This document shows positions 45,109 through 53,013 of a DNA stretch of 64,000 bases, in pieces. The notes beneath the pieces were generated by a model. That model was not told where the DNA came from, ran no database searches, and worked only from the letters and a program-made list of their open reading frames with translations. Position 1 is the first letter of the stretch; every line of letters begins with the position of its first letter. Source of the stretch: Ruminococcus sp. GTDB taxonomy: Bacteria; Bacillota; Clostridia; Oscillospirales; Ruminococcaceae. The position numbers and the translations under genes are program-made. Location of the stretch: NCBI GenBank assembly GCA_017542475.1, contig JAFXXD010000021.1, positions 1 to 64,000 on the forward strand, given 5' to 3'.

Positions 45109-46023
45109 TTACTGCACTCCCACGAGTGCGATAAAGGCATAGAATGTCGGAAGCACGAAAAGCACGCTGTCGAAGCGGTCCATAAGTCCGCCGTGACCGG
45201 GCATTATCTTTCCGTAGTCCTTGAAGCCTATCTGACGCTTCACCATAGAAGCCGAGAGGTCGCCTATTGCTCCGACGACTGCGCAGACAGCACCCGTCAC
45301 GAATGCGATGACAGCTCTCTTGGGCGTAAAGCCGTAGAAAAGCGAAAATGCGACCGCATATACAACAGCGGTAGTCAGTATACCGCCGACGAAGCCCTCG
45401 ATAGTCTTTTTCGGGCTTATCTCGGGACAGAGCTTGTGCCTGCCGACAGCCACGCCCGTGAAATACGCTCCCGTGTCGGCTATCCACGCTCCGCACAGAG
45501 CCATTATCAGCAGGAACAGACCGTTCTTGCTGTCCATACGTTCAATGCGTATCATCGTGGTCATCGCCTGCGGTACGAGTATCATACACGCGAGCACGAA
45601 GAATACCTGCTCGTAGCGGATGGTCTTGTGCTTTTTCAGCCATGTCACGAATATCACGAAAGCCGCGGCGAGCGTGAGTGCAAATACAAGGAGCGAAGGC
45701 GACGCCGACCAGCCGAATATCTCTACCCTCTCGACGGGAACAGTTGTATCGAACGGAACGGAATATTCGTCATGCGAGGTAAAGAGCTCCGTGTAGTCAA
45801 CGTAATATGTAAAGCAATAGATAAGGGGTAAAAGCACCCCGCAGAGCTCCGCGGAAATAAGTATCGGAAGGCATTTGTGGAGCTTCACCGCCCGAAGCAG
45901 CTCGAACAGCATTACTGCGGTCATCGCCGCGACTGCTATCGGGAGAAGCACTGTGCTGTGAAAATACAGGACTACCGCCAGCAGAGCCGCGCCTACAGCT
46001 CCCGAGATTATCCTTGTAAGCAT
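45109..46023 (-). CDS. cdsA: Phosphatidate cytidylyltransferase
   Basis: Makes CDP-diacylglycerol for phospholipid synthesis. 304 residues with about eight transmembrane helices and a C-terminal signature around SPKKTIEGFVGG and GAIGDLSASMVKRQIGFKDYGKIMPGHGGLMDRFDS, diagnostic for CdsA. The ATG overlaps the uppS stop by one base (TGATG). Confidence 0.96.
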   Translation of the reverse strand: MLTRIISGAVGAALLAVVLYFHSTVLLPIAVAAMTAVMLFELLRAVKLHKCLPILISAELCGVLLPLIYCFTYYVDYTELFTSHDEYSVPFDTTVPVERVEIFGWSASPSLLVFALTLAAAFVIFVTWLKKHKTIRYEQVFFVLACMILVPQAMTTMIRIERMDSKNGLFLLIMALCGAWIADTGAYFTGVAVGRHKLCPEISPKKTIEGFVGGILTTAVVYAVAFSLFYGFTPKRAVIAFVTGAVCAVVGAIGDLSASMVKRQIGFKDYGKIMPGHGGLMDRFDSVLFVLPTFYAFIALVGVQ

Positions 46024-46766
46024 CAGACGCCACCGAATCTGCGGCTGCGGTTAGCGTAGTCGATTATCGCGGCGTTGAGGTCCTCACCCGTGAAGTCGGG
46101 CCAGAGGATATCGGTGAAGTAATACTCCGCATAAGCGCACTGCCAGATAAGGAAGTTCGAGAGACGGAGCTCGCCGCTCGGGCGGATAACGAGGTCAACA
46201 TCGGGGAAACCCGCTGTGTAGAGACCGTCAGCGATAGTCTGCTCGGTTATATCCTCGGGCTGGAGCTCGCCGTTCTTTACCTTTTCGGCTATCTTGCGGC
46301 AGCTGTTGGCGATATCATCTCTTCCGCCGTAGTTGACAGCGAGGAAAACTATCATCTCGTCGTAGTCCTTTGAAGCCTCCTCGACCTCAATCATCTTGTT
46401 GCGGAGCTTCTCGGAGAAACGAGCCTTGTCACCCATAAATATGAGTCTTGTCTTCTCCTCGTGGAGCCAGTGAACATCTCCGAGGTAATCGTAAAACAGC
46501 TTCATAAGACCCGCTACCTCGTCCTCGGGACGGTTCCAGTTCTCGGTGGAGAATGCGTAGAACGACAGGTGCTTCAGACCAATGTCCTTGCAGTGACGGA
46601 TTATCTTCTTGAAGGTCTTGGCACCCTCGATATGTCCCATAGGACGGGGAAGCCCGCGCTTCTTAGCCCATCTTCCGTTTCCGTCCATGATTATTCCGAC
46701 GTGCTGCGGAAGCACCTCGGGGAGCTCTGTCAGGAGCTCCTCTTTCTTTTTACCGAATAAAGCCAT
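46023..46766 (-). CDS. uppS: Undecaprenyl diphosphate synthase
   Basis: Cis-prenyltransferase that makes the lipid carrier for peptidoglycan. 247 residues with HVGIIMDGNGRWAKKRGLPR (catalytic Asp), YAFSTENWNRP, NYGGRDDI, and PDVDLVIRPSGELRLSNFLIWQCAYAEYYF. 9 nt after frr. Confidence 0.97.
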   Translation of the reverse strand: MALFGKKKEELLTELPEVLPQHVGIIMDGNGRWAKKRGLPRPMGHIEGAKTFKKIIRHCKDIGLKHLSFYAFSTENWNRPEDEVAGLMKLFYDYLGDVHWLHEEKTRLIFMGDKARFSEKLRNKMIEVEEASKDYDEMIVFLAVNYGGRDDIANSCRKIAEKVKNGELQPEDITEQTIADGLYTAGFPDVDLVIRPSGELRLSNFLIWQCAYAEYYFTDILWPDFTGEDLNAAIIDYANRSRRFGGV

Positions 46767-46775
46767 TGTTTCACC

Positions 46776-47330
46776 TCAGACAGTCATTATCTCTTTTTCT
46801 TTATCAGCTACAGCCTTGTCTGCGCTGGCGCAGTTCTTGTCAGTGAGATCCTGCACCTTCTTCTCGCAGTCCTTGAGGTCGTCCTCAGTTATCTCGGAGT
46901 TCTTCTGCATCTTCTTGAGCTTTTCCATTGTGTCGCGTCTGATGGAGCGGATAGCTACCTTGCAGTCCTCGCCGAGCTTCTTTACGCCCTTGCAGAGCTC
47001 CTTGCGGCGCTCCTCTGTGAGCTGAGGGAAGGCAAGACGGATGACGCTGCCGTCGTTGGTGGGATTGATACCGATATCGGAAGCCTGTATAGCCTTCTCG
47101 ATAGGCTTGAGCTGGTTCTTCTCCCAAGGGGAGATAACGAGGATACGTCCCTCTGATACAGAGATAGCCGCCATCTGATTGATGGGAGTGGGTGTTCCCC
47201 AGTAGTCAACGTTTACCTTGTCAAGAACGGCGGGATTTGCACGTCCTGCACGGATAGCCGCGAGCTCCTTGTCGAGCGAGCCGAGGCTCTTGGACATTTT
47301 TTCCTTAGCGTGGTCAAGTGTTTCTTTCAT
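46776..47330 (-). CDS. frr: Ribosome recycling factor
   Basis: Splits post-termination ribosomes with EF-G. 184 residues, the typical length, with RAGRANPAVLDKVNVDYWGTPTPINQMA, GNDGSVIRLAFPQLTEERRKEL (here TNDGSVIRL) and VAIRSIRRDTMEKLKK. It sits in the classical order pyrH-frr-uppS. Confidence 0.97.
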   Translation of the reverse strand: MKETLDHAKEKMSKSLGSLDKELAAIRAGRANPAVLDKVNVDYWGTPTPINQMAAISVSEGRILVISPWEKNQLKPIEKAIQASDIGINPTNDGSVIRLAFPQLTEERRKELCKGVKKLGEDCKVAIRSIRRDTMEKLKKMQKNSEITEDDLKDCEKKVQDLTDKNCASADKAVADKEKEIMTV

Positions 47331-47374
47331 TGTGATACATTCCTTTCTATGCAGAAATTTAATTTCGTGTATTT

Positions 47375-48085
47375 TCAGTCCTCGTATACGACCGTACCTA
47401 CGTCCTCGCCCATAACAGCGTCATAGATGTTATCGGGACGGCTGAGGTCGAATACGAGCATCTTCATCTTGTTATCGCGGCACATAGCAGCGGCAGTGGA
47501 GTCCATAACGCCGAGCTCCTCACCGATGACCTTGGAGAAAGTGAGTGTGCTGTACTTCTTCGCATCGGGATACTTGTGGGGGTCCTTGTCGTATACACCG
47601 TCAACGAGCGTAGCCTTGAGGAAGATGTCGGCATTTATCTCGGCAGCACGGAGCGAAGCAGCCGTATCCGTCGAGAAGAAGGGGTTGCCAGTACCGCAGC
47701 CGAAGATGACTACCCTGCCCTTGTCAAGATGACGGACAGCTCTGTTGCGGATATAAGGCTCAGCTACCTGCGACATATTGATAGCGGTCTGCACGCGGGT
47801 ATCGCAGCCGAGCGATTCGAGCACGTCTGCAAGCGCAAGAGCGTTCATAGCAGTTGCGAGCATACCGATGTGGTCGGCTCTTGTTCTGTCCATAGCTCCG
47901 CTCGAGCGTCCTCTCCAGAAGTTGCCTCCGCCTACAACTACAGCTACCTGTACGCCTGCGTCAACGACCTTCTTTATACTCGTGCATATCTCGGTGATAA
48001 CGTCGTAGTTAAGACCTGTTTTCTTGTCGCCTGCGAGAGCCTCGCCGCTGACCTTCAATAATATTCTTTTGTATTTGGGTTCCAT
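47375..48085 (-). CDS. pyrH: UMP kinase
   Basis: Phosphorylates UMP to UDP. 236 residues, amino-acid-kinase fold: [65 protein letters not shown] 48085 is used because GAGGTGG lies upstream; a GTG at 48094 overlaps that site. It opens the cluster from its own promoter. Confidence 0.97.
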   Translation of the reverse strand: MEPKYKRILLKVSGEALAGDKKTGLNYDVITEICTSIKKVVDAGVQVAVVVGGGNFWRGRSSGAMDRTRADHIGMLATAMNALALADVLESLGCDTRVQTAINMSQVAEPYIRNRAVRHLDKGRVVIFGCGTGNPFFSTDTAASLRAAEINADIFLKATLVDGVYDKDPHKYPDAKKYSTLTFSKVIGEELGVMDSTAAAMCRDNKMKMLVFDLSRPDNIYDAVMGEDVGTVVYED

Positions 48086-48116
48086 ACTCTCCACCTCGCA
48101 AAAAATTACTGTATCT

Positions 48117-48145
48117 ATTTTACACTAAAAACGCATTTCTGTAAA
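48117..48145 (-). promoter_or_regulatory. Sigma-A promoter for the pyrH cluster
   Basis: Minus-strand TTTACA (48145-48140), 17-nt spacer, TAAAAT (48122-48117), about 30 bp before the pyrH ATG. The rest of the 48086-48290 spacer is AT-rich and shows nothing else. Confidence 0.7.
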
Positions 48146-48293
48146 GTGCAAATTGCCAGAAAAACACCAAAACCGCATAATTTTATTTATTTTACTAATT
48201 ATTTTCAGTCAATTCTTTTGATAACAGAGCCTCTTCGTCAAATCAAACAAAAATGTTGACAATTTCTTGTAGCATTCTTTGCCTTTACCGTCC

Positions 48294-48322
48294 TTGACAA
48301 CTAAGTCTCTCTGTGGTATAAT
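48294..48322 (+). promoter_or_regulatory. Sigma-A promoter for the tRNA-Ser pair
   Basis: TTGACA (48294-48299), 17-nt spacer, TATAAT (48317-48322): full consensus, about 40 bp before the first tRNA. Confidence 0.93.
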
Positions 48323-48361
48323 AATAAAGCTGACTAATCAAACTCAGCCATTTTAAATAAT

Positions 48362-48450
48362 GGAGAGGTATCGAAGCGGTCATAACGAGGCGGTCTTGAA
48401 AACCGTTTGACTTAACGGTCACGTGGGTTCGAATCCCACCCTCTCCGCCA
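48362..48450 (+). tRNA. tRNA-Ser (anticodon UGA)
   Basis: 89 nt with acceptor GGAGAGG/CCTCTCC, discriminator G and encoded CCA, anticodon loop CTTGAAA (UGA), a long variable arm and T-arm GTGGGTTCGAATCCCAC. Confidence 0.97.
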
Positions 48451-48474
48451 TATTCGTCGATTTATCGTCGGTTT

Positions 48475-48564
48475 GCGGATTTACCCAAGTGGTGAAGGGG
48501 CTCCCCTGCTAAGGGAGTAGGTCGGGAAACCGGCGCGAGAGTTCAAATCTCTCAATCCGCGCCA
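48475..48564 (+). tRNA. tRNA-Ser (anticodon GCU)
   Basis: 90 nt with acceptor GCGGATT/AATCCGC, discriminator G and encoded CCA, anticodon stem CTCCC/GGGAG around CTGCTAA (GCU), long variable arm, T-arm GAGAGTTCAAATCTCTC. Co-transcribed with the preceding tRNA (24-nt spacer). Confidence 0.97.
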
Positions 48565-48579
48565 GCACGGTGTACGTGC
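48565..48579 (+). repeat. Hairpin abutting the tRNA-Ser CCA end
   Basis: GCACG-GTGTA-CGTGC begins at the base after CCA, in the same position as the hairpins after tRNA-Arg and tmRNA. Confidence 0.65.
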
Positions 48580-48585
48580 AGCCAG

Positions 48586-48622
48586 ATTCGCGGTTCAGTT
48601 CTTCTGAGCCGCGAATTTTTTT
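48586..48622 (+). terminator. Terminator of the tRNA-Ser pair, shared-stem type
   Basis: 13-bp stem ATTCGCGGTTCAG/CTGAGCCGCGAAT (48586-48598 with 48604-48616, one U-G pair) followed by T7. The inner stem is the one seen after tRNA-Arg and tmRNA. Confidence 0.9.
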
Positions 48623-48661
48623 GCGCTTCATAGCGTATCTTAATCGGTTCAGCTGCATAAT

Positions 48662-48683
48662 CGCCGCAGGATATCCTGCGGCG
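48662..48683. repeat. 22-bp perfect palindrome
   Basis: Two 11-bp arms (CGCCGCAGGAT and its complement) with no loop, between the tRNA-Ser terminator and the pullulanase terminator. Probably a further transcription-end structure. Confidence 0.5.
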
Positions 48684-48696
48684 TATTATTATACGC

Positions 48697-48724
48697 AAAA
48701 AAGCTCCCGCTAAGGGAGCTTTTC
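48697..48724. terminator. Terminator of the pullulanase gene
   Basis: Stem AAGCTCCC/GGGAGCTT around GCTAA (48701-48708 with 48714-48721), with A6 before and T4 after; strongest on the minus strand, directly after the pullulanase stop. Confidence 0.82.
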
Positions 48725-50608
48725 TTACTTTATCTTCACGAGCAGTACACTCCTGCGACCGCACATAGCCTCGCCGTCAACATGGTACAGCGGCGTTGGG
48801 GAAGCCGAGCTCTTGTCAGCGTAGACGTCACCTGTCGCGCTGACCTTCAGGTCGTGACAATGCGGGTTCACAACGAGCATAAACCGCCCGATATATGCGA
48901 TAAATGCTCCGTTCTCAAGGTCCCGGAAGCTGATGAGCGCACGTATCTCCGAGCCGTAGCGCAGCCTGAACTCCGCAAACTTCCTGCGTATCGCGATAAG
49001 TCCCGCGTAATATTGCTGGGGCTCGCGGTAATTCGTGAGTCTGTCCCATTTTATGCTGTTGACGCTGTCGGGAGAATTATAGCTGTTATGATCGAAGCCT
49101 CCGCTCGGGAGCGGCTTGCTGCGCAGGAACTCCTGTCCCGCCTGTATGAACGGTATGCCCTGCGAGAGGAATATCAGTGCGGCACCGAGCTTGTCTGCGG
49201 CGATAAGGTCCCAGTCAGAGGCGCCTTTCATCGAAAGTATGAGCTTGTCAAAGAAGGTGAGGTTGTCGTGAGCCTCGACGTAATTGATTATCTGGCACGC
49301 AGAATCGGCAATTGAGCCGTTCATCACCTGCTGATGTCCCACCCAGCCGCAGATCGAAGCCTTTATAAGCTGCGCCTTATCATAGGAGCAGCCGCCGTTT
49401 ACATAGCCAGCTGCCTCGTCGTGAAAGACGCTGCCCTTGACCGTGTCGCGGAATTCGTCCGAGAAAACGGCAAATTCGGGCAGTCTGCGGATATTGTGCT
49501 TCATCGCGCGGAGTGAATCGTCGAGCGGCGAGCCTCCGCCTGTCCAGCCCTCGCCATAGAGGATAATGTTCGGATTTATGCGGCGCAGCTTCTCGGATGC
49601 ACGGCTGAGCGTCTCAATATCGAGGAGTCCCATAAGGTCGAAGCGGAAGCCGTCGAGCTTGTAGGTCTCCGCAAGGAAGCAGAGGCTGTCAATGATGTAT
49701 TTGCGCGCCATCTTGCGCTCGGAGGCGAACTCGTTTCCGCAGCCCGAGCCGTTGGAGTAGTTGCCCTCCCAGAGTCTGTAGTAATAGTACGGGAAGGTCT
49801 TGCTGAATGCCGAATTTTCGGTATTGTAGGTGTGATTGTAGACCACGTCCATTATCACGCCTATGCCTTTTTTGTGGCAAGCCATGACAAGCTGTCGGAA
49901 CTCGCGCACCCTGACCTCGCCGTCAAACGGGTCGGAGCTGTATGAGCCCTCGGGGACATTGTAGTTGAGCGGGTCATAGCCCCAGTTGAACTGCGGCAGA
50001 CTGCTGCTCTCGTCCACGGTCGCGAAGTCGAAAACAGGCAGCAGATGTATATGCGTGATACCGAGCGAGGCGATGTAGTCAAGACCTATCTCGTCGCCCA
50101 TATCGTTCGTGACGCCCGTCTCGGTGAACGCAAGGAAGCGTCCCCTGTTGCGGAAGTGACCGCTCCTGTCAATAGAAAAGTCTCTCACGTGGAGCTCGTA
50201 TATAATGGCGTCTGTATACTTTTCGAGAACGACAGGCTCGTCAAGCTCCCAGCCGTCAGGCTCGGCAGCGGATAGGTCGAGCACCATTCCCCTCTTGCCG
50301 TTGACGCCCGCAGTTACGGCATATATGTCGATAGTCTCGAACTCCTCGCCGTCGATGTAGACTTCATAGGTGTAGTACACGCCGTCAAGGTCGTCGCACA
50401 CGATTGCCGACCATACTCCGTCCCTGCACTTCATAGTCACAACCGCGATAGGCGAGCTGTCCTCGCCGTCGGGGTAGAGCCTTACCTTTACCTTGTCCGC
50501 ACAGGGCGACCACACCCTGAATTCGGTCTGGTGGCGGGAGTATATCGCTCCGAGCCTGCCGCCGTAATAGTATTTATCATCGATCTCGTCAAAGTTCCTT
50601 ATTGTCAA
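48725..50608 (-). CDS. pulA: Type I pullulanase
   Basis: Cytosolic debranching enzyme hydrolysing alpha-1,6 links of pullulan and branched dextrins. 627 residues without signal peptide: an N-terminal CBM48-like beta domain (FRVWSPCADKVKVRLY), then a GH13 catalytic barrel with the type I mark QFNWGYDPLNYNVPEGSY, VVYNHTY, GFRFDLMG (catalytic Asp), YGEGWTGG (Glu) and VEAHDNLTF (Asp). The start is TTG 50608 with GAGGTGAG upstream. It follows the AraC gene by about 40 nt, suggesting joint control by that regulator. The symbol is by family; amyX is also used. Confidence 0.92.
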   Translation of the reverse strand: MTIRNFDEIDDKYYYGGRLGAIYSRHQTEFRVWSPCADKVKVRLYPDGEDSSPIAVVTMKCRDGVWSAIVCDDLDGVYYTYEVYIDGEEFETIDIYAVTAGVNGKRGMVLDLSAAEPDGWELDEPVVLEKYTDAIIYELHVRDFSIDRSGHFRNRGRFLAFTETGVTNDMGDEIGLDYIASLGITHIHLLPVFDFATVDESSSLPQFNWGYDPLNYNVPEGSYSSDPFDGEVRVREFRQLVMACHKKGIGVIMDVVYNHTYNTENSAFSKTFPYYYYRLWEGNYSNGSGCGNEFASERKMARKYIIDSLCFLAETYKLDGFRFDLMGLLDIETLSRASEKLRRINPNIILYGEGWTGGGSPLDDSLRAMKHNIRRLPEFAVFSDEFRDTVKGSVFHDEAAGYVNGGCSYDKAQLIKASICGWVGHQQVMNGSIADSACQIINYVEAHDNLTFFDKLILSMKGASDWDLIAADKLGAALIFLSQGIPFIQAGQEFLRSKPLPSGGFDHNSYNSPDSVNSIKWDRLTNYREPQQYYAGLIAIRRKFAEFRLRYGSEIRALISFRDLENGAFIAYIGRFMLVVNPHCHDLKVSATGDVYADKSSASPTPLYHVDGEAMCGRRSVLLVKIK

Positions 50609-50650
50609 AGAATCTCACCTCAAAATGTTCTGATCATCTTCGGAGCACCC

Positions 50651-51400
50651 TTACAGCTCCGATATATTGTCAGAGTAGTACATACTGCGGTACTGCCCCG
50701 GCGTCATTCCCGTTATCTTCCTGAATGTGGATGTGAAAGCGCTCTGCGACGAAAAGCCGAGCGAGAGCGATATGTCCGAGAGCGGGAATGCCGAATACTT
50801 CAGCATATTCCCCGCCGTCTTTATCTTTGCGCGGATAATGTAGTCCTTCAGCGTCACGCCCGTCTCCTTCGCAAAAAGCCGTGACATCGAGCTCGGGTGC
50901 AAGCCCTCCCTCTCCGCGAGCATCTCAAGCGTGAGGCTCTCGTGAAGGTGGTCGTAGATGTAGTCTATCGTGCGCCTTACATGTACCGAAACAGCGCCTG
51001 TTTTCTGCGTTTCGCGCATACGCTGTGCGAAGTCCACCTGCATCTCGCCGAGAAGGTCGAGCACCTCGTCGGGGTCGGTACACTTGTCAGCCTTACGGAT
51101 ATATATGTCGCTGAGCGTGTACGCGACGTTGTGTTCAAGTCCGCCGTCTACGCAGATACGCGCCACAATAGCCGCGCAGACCACAAGGTGGTATATGTTG
51201 TTGCGCAGCGGGTCGTCCGAGAGCTGCCCCTTTCCCTTGTAGAAATCGAGCCGAGCCTTGGCATAGTTGTCCTTGACGAGAGCGACATCGCCGCTCCTTA
51301 TCGCATAGTATTTCTCGAATTCGCTGTGTATATCCGTGCGGGTGAAATCGTTCTCTTTCTGGATAAACAGCCTGTAGTTGAGATCGCGGTTGGTATTCAA
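50651..51400 (-). CDS. AraC-family transcription regulator
   Basis: About 249 residues. The C-terminal two-helix-turn-helix DNA-binding region is clear (IDYIYDHLHESLTLEMLAEREGLHPSSMSRLFAKETG and LSDISLSLGFSSQSAFTSTFRKITGMTPGQYR). The N-terminal half is an unassigned sensor. TTG 51400 has GAGGG 7 nt upstream, while the in-frame ATG at 51418 has none, so TTG is preferred with some doubt. Divergent from the MATE gene; position before the pullulanase suggests control of alpha-glucan use (inference). Confidence 0.85.
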   Translation of the reverse strand: MNTNRDLNYRLFIQKENDFTRTDIHSEFEKYYAIRSGDVALVKDNYAKARLDFYKGKGQLSDDPLRNNIYHLVVCAAIVARICVDGGLEHNVAYTLSDIYIRKADKCTDPDEVLDLLGEMQVDFAQRMRETQKTGAVSVHVRRTIDYIYDHLHESLTLEMLAEREGLHPSSMSRLFAKETGVTLKDYIIRAKIKTAGNMLKYSAFPLSDISLSLGFSSQSAFTSTFRKITGMTPGQYRSMYYSDNISEL

Positions 51401-51497
51401 GCCTACACCCTCTTTCATTCATACTCAACTGTAGATATTGTACCACAAAAATGTAAAAAATGCAATACTTCTGATATAAAAGCGGGTATATATATTG

Positions 51498-51503
51498 TAT
51501 AAT
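51498..51503 (+). promoter_or_regulatory. Probable -10 element of the MATE gene
   Basis: TATAAT 47 bp before the ATG; no good -35 is present at 17-18 nt, which would fit activator-dependent transcription. Confidence 0.45.
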
Positions 51504-51549
51504 GGACTCAGAAAGACAAACAGGCATCGACAGAAAAGGAGGTAAATCT

Positions 51550-52926
51550 ATGGCAAAGACTTCAGACCTCACACAGGGAAAGGTAAGCAGGCTCATTCTC
51601 GCGTTCTTTTTCCCGATGCTTTTCACAAATATGCTCCAGCAGGTGTACTCTCTCGCAGATACTGCCATAGTAGGCAAGGGACTGGGCGACAACGCCCTCG
51701 GAGCGGTCGGGAATATGGGCTCGCTCTTCTTCCTGATAGTCGGCTTCTCAATGGGGCTTTCCAACGGCTTCTGCGTTCTCATAGCACAGGCTTTCGGAGC
51801 CAAGGACTACGATAAAATGCGCCGCACTACAGCCTCAGCGGTAAAGCTCGCGGGAGCCATCACCGTCATTATGACCGTGTTCAGCCTCGTATTCCTGCGG
51901 ACAGCGCTTGTCCTGCTCCAGACCTCGGAGCTCATAATAAATGACAGCCTGCTCTACGGCTACATCGTATTCGGCGGACTTGCCACAGCTATCGCATACA
52001 ATCTCTGCGCGGGAATACTCCGTGCTCTCGGCGACAGCAGGACACCCTTCACCGCAATAATGGTATCCACGGCAGTCAATATCGCACTCGATCTATTCTT
52101 CATATTCGTGCTGAAAACAGGCGTTGAGGGAGCAGCTATCGCGACCGTTATCGCTCAGATAGTTTCAGCGGCTATATGCTTCGCAAAGCTCCGCAGGATA
52201 GAAATAATCCGCCTCAGCAAGGCTGACTTCACATTCGACGGCGGCTTATACCTCGCGCTCCTCAAAAACGGCGTACCTATGGCACTTATGAACTCAATTA
52301 CGGCTGTCGGCTGTATGGTCGTACAGTACTTCGTAAACGGTCTCGGCGTAGCTTACACCTCCGCTTACTCGGCGTGCAGCAAGTTCATCAACATCTTTAT
52401 GTCGCCCGCTTTCACGGCTGGCTTCACGATGTCCTCCTTCACGAGCCAGAATTACGGCGCAAAGGAATACGGACGCATCAGAGAAGGTACGAAGGTCTGC
52501 CTCGCTATTGCTCTCATCGCTTATCTCATATTCGGCTCTGCTATGGTATTTATCCCGCGTCAGCTTGCCTCGCTTATGCTCAACGGCAACGAGCAGATAT
52601 CACTCGCGGCTCAGTTCCTGCCCATAACGGGAGTTATGCTCTTCGCGGTGGACTTCCTCTTCGTTTTCAGAAACGGCGTACAGGGTATGGGCTCGCCCTT
52701 GATCCCGATGTGCTCGGGCATACTCGAAATGGTCGTCCGCGTCGCTGTTATCGCACTTTTCATCGGCGGGCTCGGCTTTAAGGCTACCGCCTATGCAGAG
52801 ATACTCGCATGGATCGGAGCTCTGCTGATGAACGCTTCCGCATTCGTATTCCTGCTCTCGCGAAAGCTCAACGAGCAGAAGGTCAGCAACGCGGTACCAA
52901 TACCGCAGGCAGTGACCTGTAAATAA
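51550..52926 (+). CDS. MATE-family efflux transporter
   Basis: 458 residues, 12 transmembrane helices in two homologous halves, with the N-terminal LFTNMLQQVYSLADTAIVGKGLGDNALGAVG and matching second-half motif (MALMNSITAVGCMVVQYFVNGLG). MATE proteins export cationic drugs or metabolites against Na+ or H+; this is the NorM/DinF-type clade common in Clostridia. ATG 51550 follows AAAGGAGGT by 6 nt. Divergent from the AraC regulator. Confidence 0.94.
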   Translation: MAKTSDLTQGKVSRLILAFFFPMLFTNMLQQVYSLADTAIVGKGLGDNALGAVGNMGSLFFLIVGFSMGLSNGFCVLIAQAFGAKDYDKMRRTTASAVKLAGAITVIMTVFSLVFLRTALVLLQTSELIINDSLLYGYIVFGGLATAIAYNLCAGILRALGDSRTPFTAIMVSTAVNIALDLFFIFVLKTGVEGAAIATVIAQIVSAAICFAKLRRIEIIRLSKADFTFDGGLYLALLKNGVPMALMNSITAVGCMVVQYFVNGLGVAYTSAYSACSKFINIFMSPAFTAGFTMSSFTSQNYGAKEYGRIREGTKVCLAIALIAYLIFGSAMVFIPRQLASLMLNGNEQISLAAQFLPITGVMLFAVDFLFVFRNGVQGMGSPLIPMCSGILEMVVRVAVIALFIGGLGFKATAYAEILAWIGALLMNASAFVFLLSRKLNEQKVSNAVPIPQAVTCK

Positions 52927-52955
52927 CGCTTTGTTCTTACTCCTTACATACCTGA

Positions 52956-52993
52956 AATGAAAAGCCGTTCTCATACGAGAACGGCTTTTCATT
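52956..52993. terminator. Bidirectional terminator between MATE and anti-sigma genes
   Basis: Perfect 17-bp stem (52956-52972 with 52977-52993) with a 4-nt loop; internal AAAA/TTTT tracts give U-rich tails on both strands. Confidence 0.88.
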
Positions 52994-53013
52994 ATGTTTT
53001 TTCTTCTGTTCTT

